Source of the DNA: Taibaiella chishuiensis
GTDB taxonomy: Bacteria; Bacteroidota; Bacteroidia; Chitinophagales; Chitinophagaceae
Assembly: GCF_003014535.1 (NCBI RefSeq)
Contig: NZ_PYGD01000001.1
Coordinates: 868,001-932,000, forward strand
Direction of reading: 5' to 3'
DNA: 64,000 bases
Both the position numbers and the translations under genes were made by a program. The notes beneath the pieces are model-generated. The model was not told the origin of the DNA, did not search any database, and saw only the letters and a program-made list of their open reading frames with translations. Position 1 is the first letter of the stretch; each line of letters opens with the position of its first letter. Of this stretch, positions 9,292-17,090 are shown piece by piece.

Positions 9292-9939
9292 ATGATCCTG
9301 AAAACGGAATCTTTCCTGTCGGCAATCCTATTGCTGATGCATACCCCTGCGGCCCGCGCCGGCAGCCGCATTGCGGCCGACTCCAGCACGGGCGCCGACC
9401 CGCATTATGGCGCCCATATCCTGTCGGTAATGCCACTTATGGCCATGGACTACCGCCTGGGTATTGGCATGAGTTACGAACAGTTGCTGGGCAAAGCACA
9501 ACGGGTCGGGATGATACTGCAGGGAACCCTTATGCTGAACGGATACGAAAGACCCGGCTACCGCTACAATAAAAACAACCCGCATTATCCGGCATATTAT
9601 TTTACCCCTGGTATCAAGATCTATCCCTTTGGTCAACGCCGCGCCACGTATGCTTTCGGACCTTCGTTCATGCTTTGTTACGGCAAGGAAAAAAACGAAT
9701 GGTACCACGATTATCCCATTGAGGGCACCACGGTATCCTGGATGAAAATGGCGGCCATGTTCAGTAACTATGCCAATTTCCAGGTCACCCCCTGGTTCAG
9801 CCTCGGGCTGGAGATCGGGCTGGGCATCCGTTTTATCGACCGGCAAACCTACCTGGAGCCGGGTACGCCCGAACTGCATACCAGCGAGCGGGCCAAACCT
9901 ACGGGGCGTTTCGGGCTTAGCCTTGGCTGCCGGTTCTGA
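9292..9939 (+). CDS. Outer-membrane beta-barrel protein, paralogue 3 of 3
   Basis: This is a 215-residue divergent member of the same family. It carries LMAMDYRLGIGMSYEQLLG, FTPGIKIYPFGQRR and YAFGPSFMLCYG and ends LSLGCRF. The N-terminus holds a plausible signal sequence (hydrophobic stretch FLSAILLLMH, cleavage near ARA). It follows the terminator of the previous copy and so needs its own promoter, which I could not define. The function is unknown beyond an outer-membrane barrel. Confidence 0.72.
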   Translation: MILKTESFLSAILLLMHTPAARAGSRIAADSSTGADPHYGAHILSVMPLMAMDYRLGIGMSYEQLLGKAQRVGMILQGTLMLNGYERPGYRYNKNNPHYPAYYFTPGIKIYPFGQRRATYAFGPSFMLCYGKEKNEWYHDYPIEGTTVSWMKMAAMFSNYANFQVTPWFSLGLEIGLGIRFIDRQTYLEPGTPELHTSERAKPTGRFGLSLGCRF

Positions 9940-10046
9940 CGCGGGCCAGGCCGGCCGGCTTGCAACCGGGTGCCGGTAAGGGGCCCTGGTCCTACCATTT
10001 CTGCGATCTTTCGGCCCAGGGGCATGCAAGATGCAGGAGAATAAAG

Positions 10047-10054
10047 TACATTTG
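10047..10054 (+). promoter_or_regulatory. Promoter -7 element for gldF
   Basis: TACATTTG matches TAnnTTTG exactly and lies 53 nt before the gldF ATG in an otherwise non-coding gap. Confidence 0.5.
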
Positions 10055-10106
10055 CCTTCCGGAGTGGTAAAGCCACCCGGGTTAAAACCAGATTTACAGG
10101 GTTATC

Positions 10107-10838
10107 ATGCGCAGTATTTACTTTAAGGAACTTAAATCTTTTCTCAGCTCTATAGCGGGCTATGTGGTACTCCTGGTATTCCTGGTGGCTTCGGGCTTGT
10201 TTATGTGGGTATTGCCCGATACCAATATCCTCGACTACGGTTATGCTTCGCTGGAGCAGTTTTTCAGCATAGCGCCCTGGCTGTTGTTGTTCCTCATCCC
10301 GGCGGTAACCATGCGGTCGCTGGCCGACGAGTTCCGGGGCGGGACTATGGAATGGCTGGCTACCAAGCCGCTCAGTCTCCGGCAGATCGTACTGGGCAAG
10401 TTCTTTGCTGCGCTTAGCCTGGTCGTTATTGCCCTGCTGCCTACTTTAATCTACCTGTTCAGCATTCATTGGCTGGCTATGGACGATGCTGCGCTCGACA
10501 GCGGCGGCATTATCGGATCGTATATCGGGCTGTTGTTCCTGGCTGCGGCCTTTACCGCCATCGGTATTTTCTGCTCGGCGCTTACCGATAACCAGATCAT
10601 CGCCTTCCTGTCGTCGCTGTTCCTGTGTTTCCTGCTGTTCAGCGGTTTCGAAGCCCTGAGCCGTATTACCGCCTTCCGCGGCGGGGCCGATTACTACCTT
10701 GGGCTTATCGGTATCGATTATCATTACAGCAGTATGAGCCGTGGCGTGATCGACACCCGCGACCTGGTTTATTTCCTCTCACTTATCATCTTATTCATTG
10801 CGCTTACCCGGCTTACGCTCCAGCGGAAAAGAGGTTAG
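10107..10838 (+). CDS. gldF: Gliding-motility-type ABC transporter permease GldF
   Basis: This 243-residue integral membrane protein has about six hydrophobic segments. It has the ABC-2 permease pattern of GldF: an N-terminal FKELKSFLSSIAGYVVL, an MRSLADEFRGGTMEWLATKP cytoplasmic loop, and a C-terminal LTLQRKRG. GldF forms an ABC transporter with GldG and the ATPase GldA. In gliding flavobacteria gldF and gldG are adjacent. Here rsgA follows only 17 nt downstream and gldG is absent from the window. Many non-gliding Bacteroidota keep these genes, so motility is not implied. Confidence 0.85.
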   Translation: MRSIYFKELKSFLSSIAGYVVLLVFLVASGLFMWVLPDTNILDYGYASLEQFFSIAPWLLLFLIPAVTMRSLADEFRGGTMEWLATKPLSLRQIVLGKFFAALSLVVIALLPTLIYLFSIHWLAMDDAALDSGGIIGSYIGLLFLAAAFTAIGIFCSALTDNQIIAFLSSLFLCFLLFSGFEALSRITAFRGGADYYLGLIGIDYHYSSMSRGVIDTRDLVYFLSLIILFIALTRLTLQRKRG

Positions 10839-10855
10839 GCAAATAATTTACCGTA

Positions 10856-11770
10856 TTGATCGCGACCATATATAAATCCACCGGCAGCTTTTACCTGGCT
10901 TACGATGAGGCCGGCACCAAATGGAGTTGCCGCGTAAGAGGTAAGCTGAAGATCGATAACGCCATCTCGTCGACCAACCCGATTGCCGTGGGCGACCAGG
11001 TACAATTGCAGGCCGAAGACGAGGGCGAACGTACCGCCGTGATCAGTGCCATTCTCGACCGGCATAATTATATGGTGCGTACTTCGCCGCATAACCGGCA
11101 CCAGAAGCATATCGTAGCGGCCAACCTGGACCAGGCCCTGCTCGTGGCCACCATTCGCGAGCCCCGTACCTCGCAGGGATTTATAGACCGCTTCCTGCTT
11201 ACGGCCGAAGCCTACCATATACCTGCCATTATCGTATTCAACAAGGCCGATCTGCTCGAAGGCGACTACTACGAAGAGTGGCAGCGCCGCAAGGAAATAT
11301 TCGAGGCCATAGGTTACAAAACCTTTACGGCTACGGCCATACAGGGCGAAGGGCTCGACGCGCTCCGCCAGCAACTTAAAGATAAAACCACCCTGTTCAG
11401 CGGGCACTCCGGTGTAGGCAAAAGCACCCTGATCAATAATTTTATACCACACCAGAACCTGAGGGTACAGGAGGTGTCGGGCTGGAGCGGGAAAGGGCAG
11501 CATACCACCACCTTTGCCGAAATGTTCGACCTGCCCGGTGGCGGCCGCATTATTGATACGCCCGGGGTTAAGGAGTTTGGTATCGTGGATATGGAAGCCG
11601 ACGAACTTTCGCATTATTTTCCCGAAATGCGCGACCGGATACACGACTGCCGGTTCAACAACTGCATCCATATCAACGAGCCGGGCTGTGCCGTAAAAGA
11701 AGCCGTGGCCGCCGGCGAGGTAAGCCGCGAACGCTACGACAGCTATGTCGCCATCCTGGAAAGCCTTTAG
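10856..11770 (+). CDS. rsgA: Ribosome small-subunit-dependent GTPase A
   Basis: RsgA (YjeQ) is a circularly permuted GTPase that assists late 30S maturation. The order seen is an N-terminal OB fold (MIATIYKSTGSFYLAYDE), then G4 NKAD, then G1 GHSGVGKST, then G3 DTPG. The C-terminal zinc finger is C-x-F-N-N-C-x-H-x(5)-C (DCRFNNCIHINEPGC). The length of 304 residues is normal. The start is a TTG at 10856: it gives the standard RsgA N-terminus and no ATG lies nearby. It follows gldF by 17 nt and is probably co-transcribed with it. Confidence 0.96.
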   Translation: MIATIYKSTGSFYLAYDEAGTKWSCRVRGKLKIDNAISSTNPIAVGDQVQLQAEDEGERTAVISAILDRHNYMVRTSPHNRHQKHIVAANLDQALLVATIREPRTSQGFIDRFLLTAEAYHIPAIIVFNKADLLEGDYYEEWQRRKEIFEAIGYKTFTATAIQGEGLDALRQQLKDKTTLFSGHSGVGKSTLINNFIPHQNLRVQEVSGWSGKGQHTTTFAEMFDLPGGGRIIDTPGVKEFGIVDMEADELSHYFPEMRDRIHDCRFNNCIHINEPGCAVKEAVAAGEVSRERYDSYVAILESL

Positions 11771-11809
11771 CTTAACATACACTTACCAAATAAATCCTCC
11801 CTTCGGGCT

Positions 11810-11817
11810 TACCTTTG
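11810..11817 (+). promoter_or_regulatory. Promoter -7 element for the SCO1 gene
   Basis: TACCTTTG fits the Bacteroidota consensus exactly and lies 23 nt before the ATG at 11841. Confidence 0.6.
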
Positions 11818-11840
11818 CGGTTCTTTATCTGGTTTTTGAA

Positions 11841-12497
11841 ATGAAAAAGCAACGTATTACCGTATTTTTAGTTACATTTTTTATACTGCTCTCCGCCGGT
11901 TTTTCTTTTTACTACTACAGCCAGAGCAAGCAGATGAAAAAGCCTGAAATCGCGATTACCGGTCAGCCCGGACAGGCTATCCGGCCCTTTGCTTTTATCA
12001 ACCAGGAAGGCGATACCATTACCAATAAAAATATCAAGGATAAGATCGTTGTGGTCGAATACTTCTTTACCACCTGTAAAAGCATTTGTCCGAAGATGAA
12101 TGAAAACATGGCAAAGGTGTACCAGGCGTTCCGCAGCGACGACGATGTGGTGATCCTGTCGCATACGGTAGATCCTAAAAATGATACCGTAGCCGCCATG
12201 AAGGCCTACAGCCTGCGTTTCGACGCCGATCCCAAACGCTGGATGTTCCTTACCGGCGATAAAAAAGCCCTGTACGACCAGGCCCGCTACAGCTACAACA
12301 TTACCGCGGTAGAAGAAGATACCGTCGATATCCAATCCGACTTTATCCATACCAATGTGTTTGTACTGGTGGACAAACAAGGCCGCCTGAGAATGCGCCT
12401 GAATAAAGAAGGCAACCCCGAAGCCTATGACGGTACCAGCGAAAAGTCGGTAGCGCAGATGATCGAGGATATCAAAATACTCGACGCCGAAAAATAA
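11841..12497 (+). CDS. SCO1/SenC-family copper chaperone, membrane anchored
   Basis: SCO proteins deliver copper to the CuA site of cytochrome oxidase or act as thiol reductases. This 218-residue protein has one N-terminal membrane helix (about residues 7-27). A thioredoxin fold follows, with the copper-binding pair CKSIC (Cys79, Cys83) and a conserved His in DFIHTNVFVL. All three copper ligands are therefore present. The start at 11841 was chosen because the promoter element lies between it and the earlier in-frame ATG at 11745, which sits inside rsgA. The MazG gene follows by 20 nt. Confidence 0.92.
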   Translation: MKKQRITVFLVTFFILLSAGFSFYYYSQSKQMKKPEIAITGQPGQAIRPFAFINQEGDTITNKNIKDKIVVVEYFFTTCKSICPKMNENMAKVYQAFRSDDDVVILSHTVDPKNDTVAAMKAYSLRFDADPKRWMFLTGDKKALYDQARYSYNITAVEEDTVDIQSDFIHTNVFVLVDKQGRLRMRLNKEGNPEAYDGTSEKSVAQMIEDIKILDAEK

Positions 12498-12517
12498 ATT
12501 CTATAACCTTCTTCCCT

Positions 12518-12877
12518 ATGCCCGAAGCCGGATTAACCTTAGCACAGGCCCAGCAACAAGTAGACGAATGGATCAGGACGATAGGGGTGCGCTACTTCGA
12601 ACCCCTGACCAACCTGGGCATCCTGATGGAAGAAACCGGCGAACTGGCCCGGCTTATGGTACGCCGCTACGGCGAACAATCCTTTAAAAAGAACGAACAG
12701 GAGCAGGACCTCGGCGACGAAATGGCCGATGTGCTCTGGGTACTGTTATGCCTCGCCAACCAGTGCGATATCGACCTGACGGCTGCACTCCGCAAGAACT
12801 TTGACAAAAAGACCGGCCGGGATGCCGACCGCCATCGTAACAACGATAAGCTGCAAACGCCCGGCGCCGGGAAATAA
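12518..12877 (+). CDS. MazG-like nucleotide pyrophosphohydrolase
   Basis: This 119-residue all-alpha NTP pyrophosphatase of the MazG superfamily has the metal-binding motif EETGE at residues 38-42 and the second motif GDEMADVLW about 30 residues later. Single-domain members hydrolyse (d)NTPs to monophosphates and serve in house-cleaning. It lies 20 nt after the SCO1 gene and probably shares its transcript. The Lys/Asp/Arg-rich C-terminus (KKTGRDADRHR) is typical of the family. Confidence 0.88.
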   Translation: MPEAGLTLAQAQQQVDEWIRTIGVRYFEPLTNLGILMEETGELARLMVRRYGEQSFKKNEQEQDLGDEMADVLWVLLCLANQCDIDLTAALRKNFDKKTGRDADRHRNNDKLQTPGAGK

Positions 12878-12920
12878 GTATTTCATAGCATCGTAACAGC
12901 ATAGAGATTAAACTATTCTC

Positions 12921-12928
12921 TATCTTTA
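12921..12928 (+). promoter_or_regulatory. Promoter -7 element for the 12950 gene
   Basis: TATCTTTA is a one-mismatch fit to TAnnTTTG and lies 21 nt before the ATG at 12950. Confidence 0.4.
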
Positions 12929-12949
12929 CCGTCTAAAAACGCACCAACT

Positions 12950-13546
12950 ATGAAAAACAAATTATTATTCCTCTTTGCAGTGATCGGCCTGTGGACGGTA
13001 CAAACCGTTTCCGCACAAAAAATAAAAGTGATCTCCGGCAGTACCGATGTGATAAAGGGTGTGGCGAAAATGAATGTAACCTTCGACTACAGCCAGATGA
13101 GCGTAGGTAAGTTCGACCAGGAAGCCGATTATATTGCCAAGAAAAAAGCAGAATACAATAAAAAGGAAGCCGGTAAAGGCGAGGCCTGGGAGAAAGACTG
13201 GGTCGGCGACCGTACCGAACGGTATGCACCCCAGTTCAAAGAGTTGTTCAACAAGAGCAGCGATGTGTTGAAAGTGGGTGATTACCCTTCCGAAAAATAT
13301 ACTATGATTGTGAAGACGACCCGTACCGAGCCGGGGTATAACATTGCCATTTCCCGGAAAAATGCGGAAATAGCCGGCGAAATACAGGTTGTGGAAACGG
13401 CAAACCCAGGGAATATTGTCCTGAAGTTGTCTTTTGATAAAGCGTTGGGCCGTAGCTTCGGTGGTTATGATTACGATACCGGTTTCCGCATCCAGGAGGC
13501 TTATGCCGACCTGGGTAAGGCCCTGGGAAAATACATGAGCAAATAG
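12950..13546 (+). CDS. Secreted protein of unknown function
   Basis: This 198-residue protein has a clear signal peptide (MKNKLLFLFAVIGLW, cleavage after VSA). The mature part begins QKIKVISGSTDVIKGV and contains a Lys/Glu-rich helix (about residues 63-90). A region rich in beta structure follows, with GEIQVVETANPGNIVLKLSF. I recognise no catalytic motif and no lipobox, so a periplasmic or exported soluble protein is most likely. Similar proteins of unknown function occur in other Bacteroidota. It stands alone with its own promoter. Confidence 0.7.
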   Translation: MKNKLLFLFAVIGLWTVQTVSAQKIKVISGSTDVIKGVAKMNVTFDYSQMSVGKFDQEADYIAKKKAEYNKKEAGKGEAWEKDWVGDRTERYAPQFKELFNKSSDVLKVGDYPSEKYTMIVKTTRTEPGYNIAISRKNAEIAGEIQVVETANPGNIVLKLSFDKALGRSFGGYDYDTGFRIQEAYADLGKALGKYMSK

Positions 13547-13607
13547 TCTTTTTTTATGGAACCGGGGATCTTTAAAAAAAGGTGCCTGATTTCTTTAAAT
13601 CTTGTTT

Positions 13608-13615
13608 TACTTTTA
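13608..13615 (+). promoter_or_regulatory. Promoter -7 element for the crotonase gene
   Basis: TACTTTTA is a near match to TAnnTTTG and lies 29 nt before the ATG at 13645. Confidence 0.4.
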
Positions 13616-13644
13616 CGCACTCAAAAAAATAGCAGAATAACACT

Positions 13645-14418
13645 ATGACAACCAAACATCCTGAAGGATATGTACATACTTCCATTGAAAATGGAATCGG
13701 GAAAATCGAATTTTATCACCCCTCCAGCAATTCCCTGCCCGGAGCGATACTGACCGATCTGGCACATGCCATTAATGATGTGGGTACTGACGAGCGTGCA
13801 AAAGTGATTGTGCTGCAAAGCGCAGGCGAGCGTTCTTTTTGCGCCGGCGCTTCATTCGACGAGCTGATCGCGATCAGCAACGAAGTCGAGGGTCATAAGT
13901 TTTTCAGCGGTTTTGCACTGGTTATCAATGCCATGCGCAAATGCCACAAGTTTATCATTGCAAGAGTACAGGGTAAGGCCGTAGGTGGCGGCGTAGGTAT
14001 CATTTCTGCTGCAGATTACGCAATTGCGGTCGATACGGCTTCCATCAAACTGAGCGAACTGGCCGTAGGTATCGGTCCCTTCGTGGTAGGACCTGCCGTA
14101 GAGCGCAAAATAGGCGTTTCGGCTTTCTCTCAACTGGCGATCGACGCTACCGAGTGGCGCAGCGCCGACTGGGCCCGTAAACGCGGCCTGTACTCCGAGA
14201 TCCATACCGACATTGCAAGCACGGACGAAGCGGTATCTGTACTGGCCAACAAGCTGGCACACGCTAATCCCGAAGCCATGACCCAATTGAAAAAAGTTTT
14301 CTGGGAAGGCACAGAGAACTGGGATGAGTTGCTGACCAAACGCGCAGCGATCAGCGGTAAGCTGGTACTGAGCGAGTTTACACGGAATGCAATCCATTCA
14401 TTTAAGAAAAAAAGCTAA
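13645..14418 (+). CDS. Enoyl-CoA hydratase/isomerase (crotonase) family protein
   Basis: This 257-residue protein has the crotonase fold. The first oxyanion-hole segment is SFCAGASFDEL (about residues 54-64) and the second is GKAVGGGVGIISAADY (about 112-127). A C-terminal helical region is also present. The family hydrates or isomerises acyl-CoA esters in fatty acid or branched amino acid breakdown. The exact substrate cannot be read from the sequence. The position usually held by the first catalytic Glu (the AxxG..E segment) is not obviously conserved (LAVGIGPFVVGPAVERK), so it may be an isomerase or decarboxylase-type member. It is monocistronic, with infC starting 64 nt downstream from its own promoter. 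Confidence 0.85.
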   Translation: MTTKHPEGYVHTSIENGIGKIEFYHPSSNSLPGAILTDLAHAINDVGTDERAKVIVLQSAGERSFCAGASFDELIAISNEVEGHKFFSGFALVINAMRKCHKFIIARVQGKAVGGGVGIISAADYAIAVDTASIKLSELAVGIGPFVVGPAVERKIGVSAFSQLAIDATEWRSADWARKRGLYSEIHTDIASTDEAVSVLANKLAHANPEAMTQLKKVFWEGTENWDELLTKRAAISGKLVLSEFTRNAIHSFKKKS

Positions 14419-14427
14419 TTTTTATAA

Positions 14428-14455
14428 TTTGATTTTAGTTTAAAGCCTATCTTTG
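14428..14455 (+). promoter_or_regulatory. infC promoter
   Basis: TTTG at 14428-14431 and TATCTTTG at 14448-14455, separated by 16 nt, form one of the clearest -33/-7 pairs in the window. They lie 27 nt before the infC ATG. Confidence 0.7.
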
Positions 14456-14482
14456 CTATAATATTTAACACTAAAACATTTA

Positions 14483-15031
14483 ATGCAGAAAAGAGTAAAA
14501 CCCAGGTTGCCAATCAAAAGAGAGGCGGAACACCGTATTAATCAACACATTAGAGCCACCCAGGTACGTGTAGTAGGAGAGAACATCGAACCCGGCGTTT
14601 ATTCGCTGGAAGAAGCACGCCGTATGGCCGAAGAGCTGGAAGTGGACCTGGTGGAGATTTCACCCAACGCGGACCCGCCCGTTTGTCGCCTGGTTGACTA
14701 TAACAAGTTCCTCTACGAAAAGAAGAAAAAAGATAAAGAGCAAAAAGCCAAAGCTAAACAAACCGAGGTAAAAGAGATTCGCTTTACACCGAATACCGAT
14801 GACCACGACTTTGATTTTAAAGCCAAACACGCAGAAAAGTTCCTGCAGGAAGGTAATAAAGTAAAATGCTTTGTTCAGTTTAAAGGACGTTCCATCCTGT
14901 TCCAGGACAGGGGGCAGTTATTACTGCTTAAATTCGCGGAACGCCTTACAGAATGGGGATCGCTGGAGTCTATGCCTAAAATGGAAGGTCGTAGAATGTT
15001 AGCGATGTTCACACCGAAGAAGAAGAAATAA
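14483..15031 (+). CDS. infC: Translation initiation factor IF-3
   Basis: IF-3 binds the 30S subunit, prevents premature 50S joining and checks start-codon pairing. The 182-residue protein has the N-terminal domain (INQHIRATQVRVVGENIEPG), the Lys-rich linker helix (YEKKKKDKEQKAKAKQ) and the C-terminal domain (KEIRFTPNTDDHDFDFKAKH). The start is an ATG, unlike the AUU of Escherichia coli infC, so classical IF-3 autoregulation at the start codon is not expected. The usual downstream partners rpmI (L35) and rplT (L20) are not present in either strand of the following 0.9 kb. Confidence 0.98.
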   Translation: MQKRVKPRLPIKREAEHRINQHIRATQVRVVGENIEPGVYSLEEARRMAEELEVDLVEISPNADPPVCRLVDYNKFLYEKKKKDKEQKAKAKQTEVKEIRFTPNTDDHDFDFKAKHAEKFLQEGNKVKCFVQFKGRSILFQDRGQLLLLKFAERLTEWGSLESMPKMEGRRMLAMFTPKKKK

Positions 15032-15288
15032 TTCTTCGTTTTAGTAGGGCAATGTTGTCTTAACATTACCTTATTAAAAAAAAATTTTTACGGATAAATA
15101 TTTTGCCGTAATTTTACACTTTGTTTTCATGGTGATAGGGTTTATAGGGGCTGGCTCATTCTTGGGCCGGCTTTCTTTTTTTATACCCGGCCCATTCCGC
15201 ACCGGGTGACTTTCTCTTCTCTCTCTTTTTCTCTTCTTTGCGCCAGCATCTTGCTCAGCTATGCTGATAAAATTCCTTTTCGCTTAGC

Positions 15289-15353
15289 TATTCGTTGCGG
15301 CTCACTACGAATTTACCTGGCCTGGCAGCTGCTGCTATTTGCAGCAATGGAAT
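15289..15353. repeat. 65-bp dispersed repeat, copy A
   Basis: This 65-bp sequence, starting TATTCGTTGCGGCTCACTAC and ending GCAGCAATGGAAT, recurs at 15671-15735 in the same orientation with three differences. It holds a degenerate inverted repeat (ATTCGT...ACGAAT) and a second one (CTGCTGC...GCAGC). Imperfect palindromes of this kind are typical of small non-coding dispersed elements. Confidence 0.7.
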
Positions 15354-15670
15354 ATGATTTTTCCCGCAGCGACACGGCGATGTAGCGAACCTTTAAAAAA
15401 TTCAGGTAAGTTTCGTCGCGACTGCTACTGTAAAAGGCGTTTTAATCAGGCTTATAGCTCTGCCCCGGGATCGGTAGTGATAAGTGTTTGATGCTATTTA
15501 TTGCTGTTGTTGCCTGACTTCCACAAGGTCCCTTTGCAGGAGACCCTGTGGGGACATCTAAAATCCCTTTTTTCGCTGCGATCGCTGCGCCACTGTGTGC
15601 CTTTAAATAGAACCAACCGAATATCATCCGCAGTAACACTTGCTGGAGCGGCTGCGGAAGGCATCTTTGT

Positions 15671-15735
15671 TATTCGTAGCGGCTCGCTACGAATTTACCT
15701 GGCCTGGCAGCTGCTACTATTTGCAGCAATGGAAT
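15671..15735. repeat. 65-bp dispersed repeat, copy B
   Basis: This is the second copy of the element at 15289. Here the first inverted repeat is perfect: ATTCGTAGCG and CGCTACGAAT, 10 bp each, separated by GCT. Copy A carries two changes that break this stem. Confidence 0.7.
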
Positions 15736-15944
15736 GCGAGTTTTTTTCTCGCAGCGAATGCTATTGCGCCTTGGGATCTTAAAAGATCGACCTGGAAATC
15801 AAGGACGAAGCAAACCTGCCTGCCACACCGCCCCGGCCGTATCAGTCCGCTAAATGGACCGCCTCCTGCCCTAATAACCTCCGTTTAGCATAATTTACGT
15901 TTAAATGATTTCAGTTCCTTAGATCGAATGTGTATTTTTATCGC

Positions 15945-17090
15945 ATGAAGCAATCTTTACTCCTGATAATTTTATTGGCGTTTATGGGTATACAGGCTGA
16001 GGCGCAGCCTTTATCCGCTTATACCAGTTTCCAGAACCAGTTTATGGTATGGGACAATGGAATGATCCGTAAAGTTGAATATCTCGTGCCGCTGCAGGTA
16101 GGGATCGGGCGCAGCGCAATTCCCTATATCGATAACTCCCGCAACTTTAAAATATACTACCAGGGGGCTTCCCGCAAGGTTAACGACGGCTTTACACAGG
16201 CATTCCAGGTTACTGACAATATTGTAACCTACCAGAACTCCAAAGCCCTGTTTGTATGGGAAAGAGGCAATACCACCAACCTGTCGAAATATTGCGAACA
16301 ATTTTATATCGGCGATAGTCTCGTGGTGTTCTTCGATGGGGTACAGCGCGAGTTCAGGGCTTATTACGACGGACGGATCTTCCCGATCGAGGGTTTCCTG
16401 GCGGGCAACAGCGTTTCCAATATATTCGATACCAGCACCACGTCTATCCGCAACAGCATGGATATCTCTTCCGGCCAGCTACCCAGCATAAAAGTGTCGG
16501 ATAATATTGCCGCCTATGTTAATTACGCCAACCAGTTCCGTATTTTTTACCACGGCGAAATCGTAGAGCAGGAAAACTACCTCGTAAACAGTTTTGATGT
16601 GGGGCGCAACAATGTGGCCTATGTGGACGCCAACCGGGAATTTAAAATTTTCAGTAACGGTAAAACGACCACCATCGATAACTTCCCTCCGTATACTTAT
16701 ACCGCCGGCGACAACGTGGTGGCCTATGTCGGGTATGATAATTATTTCAAGATCTATTATAACGACTCCCTGTACACGATCGGTTATTTTCAGCCCGACT
16801 TCGTGGTAAAAGATAACGTAGTGGCCTTCCAGGATGCTACCGGGTATTTCAAGGTGTTTTATAAAGGACAGATTTATACCCTCGAAAGCTATTATCCTAC
16901 CGACTTTAAGGCGGGTTACAACTCGGTGGCCTATGTAAACCGTGCCAATGTGCTGCGTTTGTTTACCGAAGGCGACATATACGATGTTACCAATGCCGAT
17001 GTCGCCACCTGGCGTCTCGATTACGACGTAATACAGTATCGCTTCGGGGCCAATATGTTCAAGGTATTCTACAAGGGGAAAACGTATTAA
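15945..17090 (+). CDS. Secreted protein built from ~35-residue repeats (propeller-like)
   Basis: This 381-residue protein has a signal peptide (LLLIILLAFMGIQAEA) and then nine to ten degenerate repeats of about 35 residues. The repeat pattern is A-Y-x(5)-N-x-F-K-I-Y-Y-x-G, a short turn, then E-x-Y, then F-x-V-x-D-N-V-V. The clearest units start near AYVNYANQFRIFYHGE, AYVDANREFKIFSNGK, AYVGYDNYFKIYYN and AFQDATGYFKVFYKG. Such repeats suggest a beta-propeller or beta-solenoid. I recognise no named family. I took the ATG at 15945; an earlier in-frame ATG at 15930 lies inside a TATTTTTA promoter-like element. The stop overlaps the stop of the convergent miaA. Confidence 0.75.
   Translation: MKQSLLLIILLAFMGIQAEAQPLSAYTSFQNQFMVWDNGMIRKVEYLVPLQVGIGRSAIPYIDNSRNFKIYYQGASRKVNDGFTQAFQVTDNIVTYQNSKALFVWERGNTTNLSKYCEQFYIGDSLVVFFDGVQREFRAYYDGRIFPIEGFLAGNSVSNIFDTSTTSIRNSMDISSGQLPSIKVSDNIAAYVNYANQFRIFYHGEIVEQENYLVNSFDVGRNNVAYVDANREFKIFSNGKTTTIDNFPPYTYTAGDNVVAYVGYDNYFKIYYNDSLYTIGYFQPDFVVKDNVVAFQDATGYFKVFYKGQIYTLESYYPTDFKAGYNSVAYVNRANVLRLFTEGDIYDVTNADVATWRLDYDVIQYRFGANMFKVFYKGKTY

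Larger units (their letters stand above)
15032..15944. other. 0.9-kb intergenic region without a recognisable gene
   Basis: Neither rpmI nor rplT, nor any other convincing gene, is found here on either strand. The first ~150 nt are AT-rich, with a possible T-tracted hairpin at about 15148-15180 (GCTGGC / GCCGGC then TTTCTTTTTTT). The rest holds two copies of a 65-bp palindromic repeat and unrelated sequence between them. Short open frames are present but show no features of proteins. The stretch looks like an insertion or rearrangement scar next to infC. Confidence 0.6.

Noticed and set aside
15442-15888. Short open frames on both strands in the gap after infC
   Set aside because: They include parts of the 65-bp repeat and have no start context or protein features. 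L35 and L20 were looked for specifically and not found.
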